Below, one piece after another: positions 14,164 through 14,532 of a stretch of DNA of 14,532 nucleotides; position 1 is the stretch's first letter, and the number at the start of each line of letters is the position of its first letter. The notes under the pieces were generated by a model. The model saw nothing but the letters and a program-made list of their open reading frames with translations, did no database searches and was not told the DNA's origin. Source of the stretch: an uncultured Faecalibacterium sp. (GTDB lineage Bacteria > Bacillota > Clostridia > Oscillospirales > Ruminococcaceae). The position numbers and the translations under genes were made by a program. The stretch is taken from NCBI GenBank assembly GCA_900539945.1, contig UQDV01000044.1, forward strand, positions 1-14,532. The letters run 5' to 3'.

Positions 14164-14185
14164 GGCCCTTCCCGGTGGAAAGGCC
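14164..14185. other. Short hairpin between the M23 gene and deoD
   Basis: Nine-base arms (14164-14172 with 14177-14185, one G-T pair) enclose a four-base loop. No T run follows on the minus strand, so it is a poor terminator. It may only be structure in the deoD leader. No clear deoD promoter is visible in this 70-base gap. Confidence 0.35.
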
Positions 14186-14197
14186 CGCTCTGCATGC

Positions 14198-14532
14198 TTA
14201 CCTGTATTTTCTGCGGTTGAACACGTTCTGCGGGGCAATGTAAGAGCCGTTGCGGCGGATCTCGAAGTGGCAGTGGTTGCCGCTGGAACGTCCGGTGCTG
14301 CCCACATAGCCGATCAGCTGGCCCTGCTTGACGGTCTGGCCTGCATGGACCACCAGCGACAGGCAGTGTGCATACACGGTGGTGTAGCCGTTGCCATGGT
14401 TGATGATGATGGAGTAGCCATAGCCCGTACCTGCACCAGCCTTGTTGTAACCGGCCTTGGTGACGGTGCCGCCTGCCGAAGCGTAAATGGGCGTACCGGC
14501 GGCGGCGCAGATATCCACGCCCTTGTGGCTGG
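14198..14532 (-). CDS. M23-family (LytM-type) peptidase domain, C-terminal part, cut by window edge
   Basis: The last 111 or so residues of a cell-wall peptidase or LytM-like factor; the 5' part lies beyond 14532. Zinc-site residues are present: SHKGVD (His and Asp of the HxxxD motif) at the very edge, YAHC in the middle, and NHCHFE with the HxH pair near the C-terminus. The fold is the glycyl-glycine/DD-endopeptidase beta-sheet (AAAGTPIYASAGGTV, HGNGYTTVYAH, GQTVKQGQLIGYVGSTG). All metal ligands are intact, so an active endopeptidase that cuts peptidoglycan cross-links outside the cell is likely. The frame continues with no start codon of its own inside the window; the GTG at 14518 is the Val of HKGVD, not a start. 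Confidence 0.9.
   Translation of the reverse strand, partial: SHKGVDICAAAGTPIYASAGGTVTKAGYNKAGAGTGYGYSIIINHGNGYTTVYAHCLSLVVHAGQTVKQGQLIGYVGSTGRSSGNHCHFEIRRNGSYIAPQNVFNRRKYR

Noticed and set aside
14198..14518. Complete small M23 gene starting at GTG 14518
   Set aside because: That GTG encodes the Val of the HKGVD zinc motif, whose His lies upstream. The frame is open to the window edge, so the gene is a 5'-truncated view of a larger one.
1..14532. CRISPR array, insertion sequence, prophage or toxin-antitoxin pair
   Set aside because: No regularly spaced direct repeats, transposase or integrase domains, phage genes or small paired genes are visible. Base composition and gene style are even across the window.

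Overview
The window is a GC-rich stretch of a Gram-positive-type genome in which every gene I can support lies on the minus strand. The protein types point to a gut member of the Clostridia: a Bmp/NupOPQ nucleoside ABC transporter, a Pdp pyrimidine phosphorylase, a TrkA/TrkH pair and a two-domain CmpB-type membrane protein. Faecalibacterium or a close relative is my best guess. That is an inference from protein style and GC content, not a measured match.

Right part, positions 14532 down to 7377 in transcription order. The window opens with the C-terminal end of an M23 (LytM-type) cell-wall peptidase. A nucleoside uptake and salvage block follows: purine-nucleoside phosphorylase (deoD), cytidine deaminase (cdd), a Bmp-family substrate-binding lipoprotein, a decayed remnant of a second bmp gene, then nupO (double ATPase), nupP and nupQ (two permeases). 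Pdp (7211-5892) sits just after the transporter under its own promoter. The logic is coherent. The Bmp/NupOPQ transporter brings nucleosides in, Cdd turns cytidine into uridine, Pdp splits pyrimidine nucleosides and DeoD splits purine nucleosides, yielding bases and (deoxy)ribose-1-phosphate. Strong hairpin terminators separate bmp, nupOPQ and pdp, so the block is several transcription units. An identical 16-base sequence containing a 15-base palindrome lies upstream of both the bmp and the nupO promoters and is a candidate shared operator.

Middle, 5588-2775: trkA and trkH, a two-gene potassium-uptake operon ending at a hairpin.

Left part, 2648-1: a 434-residue membrane protein with an internally duplicated CmpB-type domain, then a CaxA-type calcium/cation antiporter gene. 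The antiporter has a promoter, a leader that looks like a yybP-ykoY (manganese) riboswitch, and a terminator hairpin that competes with aptamer helix P1. This arrangement reads as a metal-sensing ON switch. A plus-oriented terminator at 62-100 suggests a convergent gene just outside the window.

The most notable observations are the candidate riboswitch, the in-frame-collapsed bmp remnant whose start codon has become ATA, and the shared palindrome. I see no mobile element, CRISPR array, rRNA or convincing tRNA, and no clear sign of an entirely new system.
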